Shown here piece by piece: positions 63,358 to 64,000 of a DNA stretch of 64,000 nt; position 1 is the stretch's first letter, and each line of letters starts with the position of its first letter. A model generated the notes under the pieces. That model made no database searches and was not told where the DNA came from. It saw only the letters and a program-made list of their open reading frames with translations. This DNA comes from Sandaracinaceae bacterium. Its GTDB lineage: Bacteria > Myxococcota_A > Polyangia > Polyangiales > Houyiibacteriaceae. A program made the translations under genes and the position numbers. Where the stretch lies: assembly GCA_020633075.1 (NCBI GenBank), contig JACKEI010000002.1, positions 124,001-188,000 on the forward strand. The letters run 5' to 3'.

Positions 63358-63978
63358 CTAACGTCGCTGATCGGAGAGCCGTGACGTCAGCAGGGTGTCC
63401 CATCGCTCATCCAAGGCAGTCGCCGACCAAACGACGTTTGCACCGACGGTGCTCGCCACGAGATGAGTGACGGCGAACGCCTCGCGGGTCTGTTCGTCTT
63501 CCAACCCAAGCTCGCTCGCCCAAGTCGTTGGAGCAATCAACAAGAGGCGCTCGGGACTAAGGCAGACGGAGACAACCGAGATGGGTGATGTGCGCGCTGC
63601 CCACCCGACGGGTTCCTGGAGATTCGCGACGACGGGCTTGTCGGTGAGGAAGAGCGGTACGGTCGCGTCGATCCTGATCCACACCCAACGAGCGAGCCGA
63701 TCTGCCCAAGACCCATCTTCTCGCTCCGGCGCTGGCCGGTGACCGCTGAGGACGTCCTGGTGGATGTGGAATGGTGCCAAGATCCCTTCGTCGTTCGCGT
63801 GAAACTCGGCACGGAAGGCCTTGGCCAGCGCTGACTCTTCACTGAGCAGGTGCTTCAGATCCCCCAGTAACTCGTCGGCCGTCCGCGTGAAGTCGGAGAG
63901 TGCCTCAGGATGGCGACTTGGAAGGACCTGGAGGTACTCCGCGAAGGAGCGCTTCGTTTCGTAGGTCAGCGGGGTCAT
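63358..63978 (-). CDS. DUF4238-like hypothetical protein, possibly 5'-extended beyond the window
   Basis: A 206-residue soluble protein. The stretch VPLFLTDKPVVANLQEP resembles the hallmark strand of DUF4238 proteins (a TDNP-like turn), followed by SPERLLLIAPTTW, also typical there. Most DUF4238 proteins are longer and begin with an HxVPxxYL-like motif missing here. The frame is open from the ATG at 63978 to the window edge, so the real start may lie outside, though GGGGA sits before this ATG. GC in three sampled lines is about 63%, compared with 72% in a sampled murC line, suggesting a different origin. Function unknown; the call is tentative. Confidence 0.5.
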   Translation of the reverse strand: MTPLTYETKRSFAEYLQVLPSRHPEALSDFTRTADELLGDLKHLLSEESALAKAFRAEFHANDEGILAPFHIHQDVLSGHRPAPEREDGSWADRLARWVWIRIDATVPLFLTDKPVVANLQEPVGWAARTSPISVVSVCLSPERLLLIAPTTWASELGLEDEQTREAFAVTHLVASTVGANVVWSATALDERWDTLLTSRLSDQRR

Positions 63979-64000
63979 AGGGTCCCCAGAACGCAGAACG

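Overview
The window is a high-GC (about 70% in sampled lines) bacterial chromosome segment packed with genes; no intergenic gap exceeds 300 bases. The gene set points to a myxobacterium-like member of the Myxococcota, probably Polyangia (inference). It holds pilMNOPQ next to a fused aroK-aroB, an MglA-like GTPase, a PocR-type histidine kinase, an extra Hsp70 with a J-protein partner, and a PASTA-tailed FtsI. I saw no rRNA, tRNA, CRISPR, IS element, integrase or phage gene. It reads as core chromosome, with one possible foreign gene at the right edge.

Layout. 1-6253: type IV pilus inner-membrane and secretin operon pilM(partial)NOPQ, then bifunctional AroK-AroB. 6363-13877: a lipoprotein, a 1934-residue DUF4388-like/TPR protein and an NAD-dependent epimerase. 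14008-17262: an SDR oxidoreductase, a small unknown gene, deoC, a thioredoxin-rhodanese fusion and a coupled unknown gene. 17317-24498: pckA, an AI-2E family permease, a PilT-type ATPase with an extra N-terminal domain, an RNase HII-like protein, an unknown gene and a small lipoprotein. 24767-33042: gyrA, an unusual hsp70/dnaJ pair, hisB-hisH-hisF and a coupled tail-anchored unknown. 33126-42317: a double CDGSH protein, phosphomannomutase, a YiiX-like hydrolase, a cupin, a LysR/EamA divergent pair, manC, uppP and a lipoprotein. 42477-49483: an MCE/MlaD-like protein and an EI24 membrane protein, an exported unknown, and the leftward group small TM gene - mglA-like - PocR histidine kinase - thiL. 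49757-63354: the division and cell-wall cluster mraZ-rsmH-ftsL-ftsI-murE-murF-mraY-murD-ftsW-murG-murC, almost entirely joined by 4-base start/stop overlaps. 63358-63978: a lower-GC gene on the opposite strand ends 4 bases after murC, where murB/ddl/ftsQAZ would usually follow.

Themes. Pilus assembly (pilMNOPQ) and a retraction-type ATPase lie in separate places. MglA-like switching is coupled by overlap to a histidine kinase. Envelope building is served by the dcw cluster, uppP, manC and phosphomannomutase (the last two would together make GDP-mannose). The most general regulatory observation is that many transcription units begin with a TAnnnT -10 box ending only 6-9 bases before the start codon and have no Shine-Dalgarno sequence, which predicts leaderless mRNAs. 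This also fixes several start codons. mraZ is preceded by two clusters of 10-bp-period repeats that look like MraZ operators.
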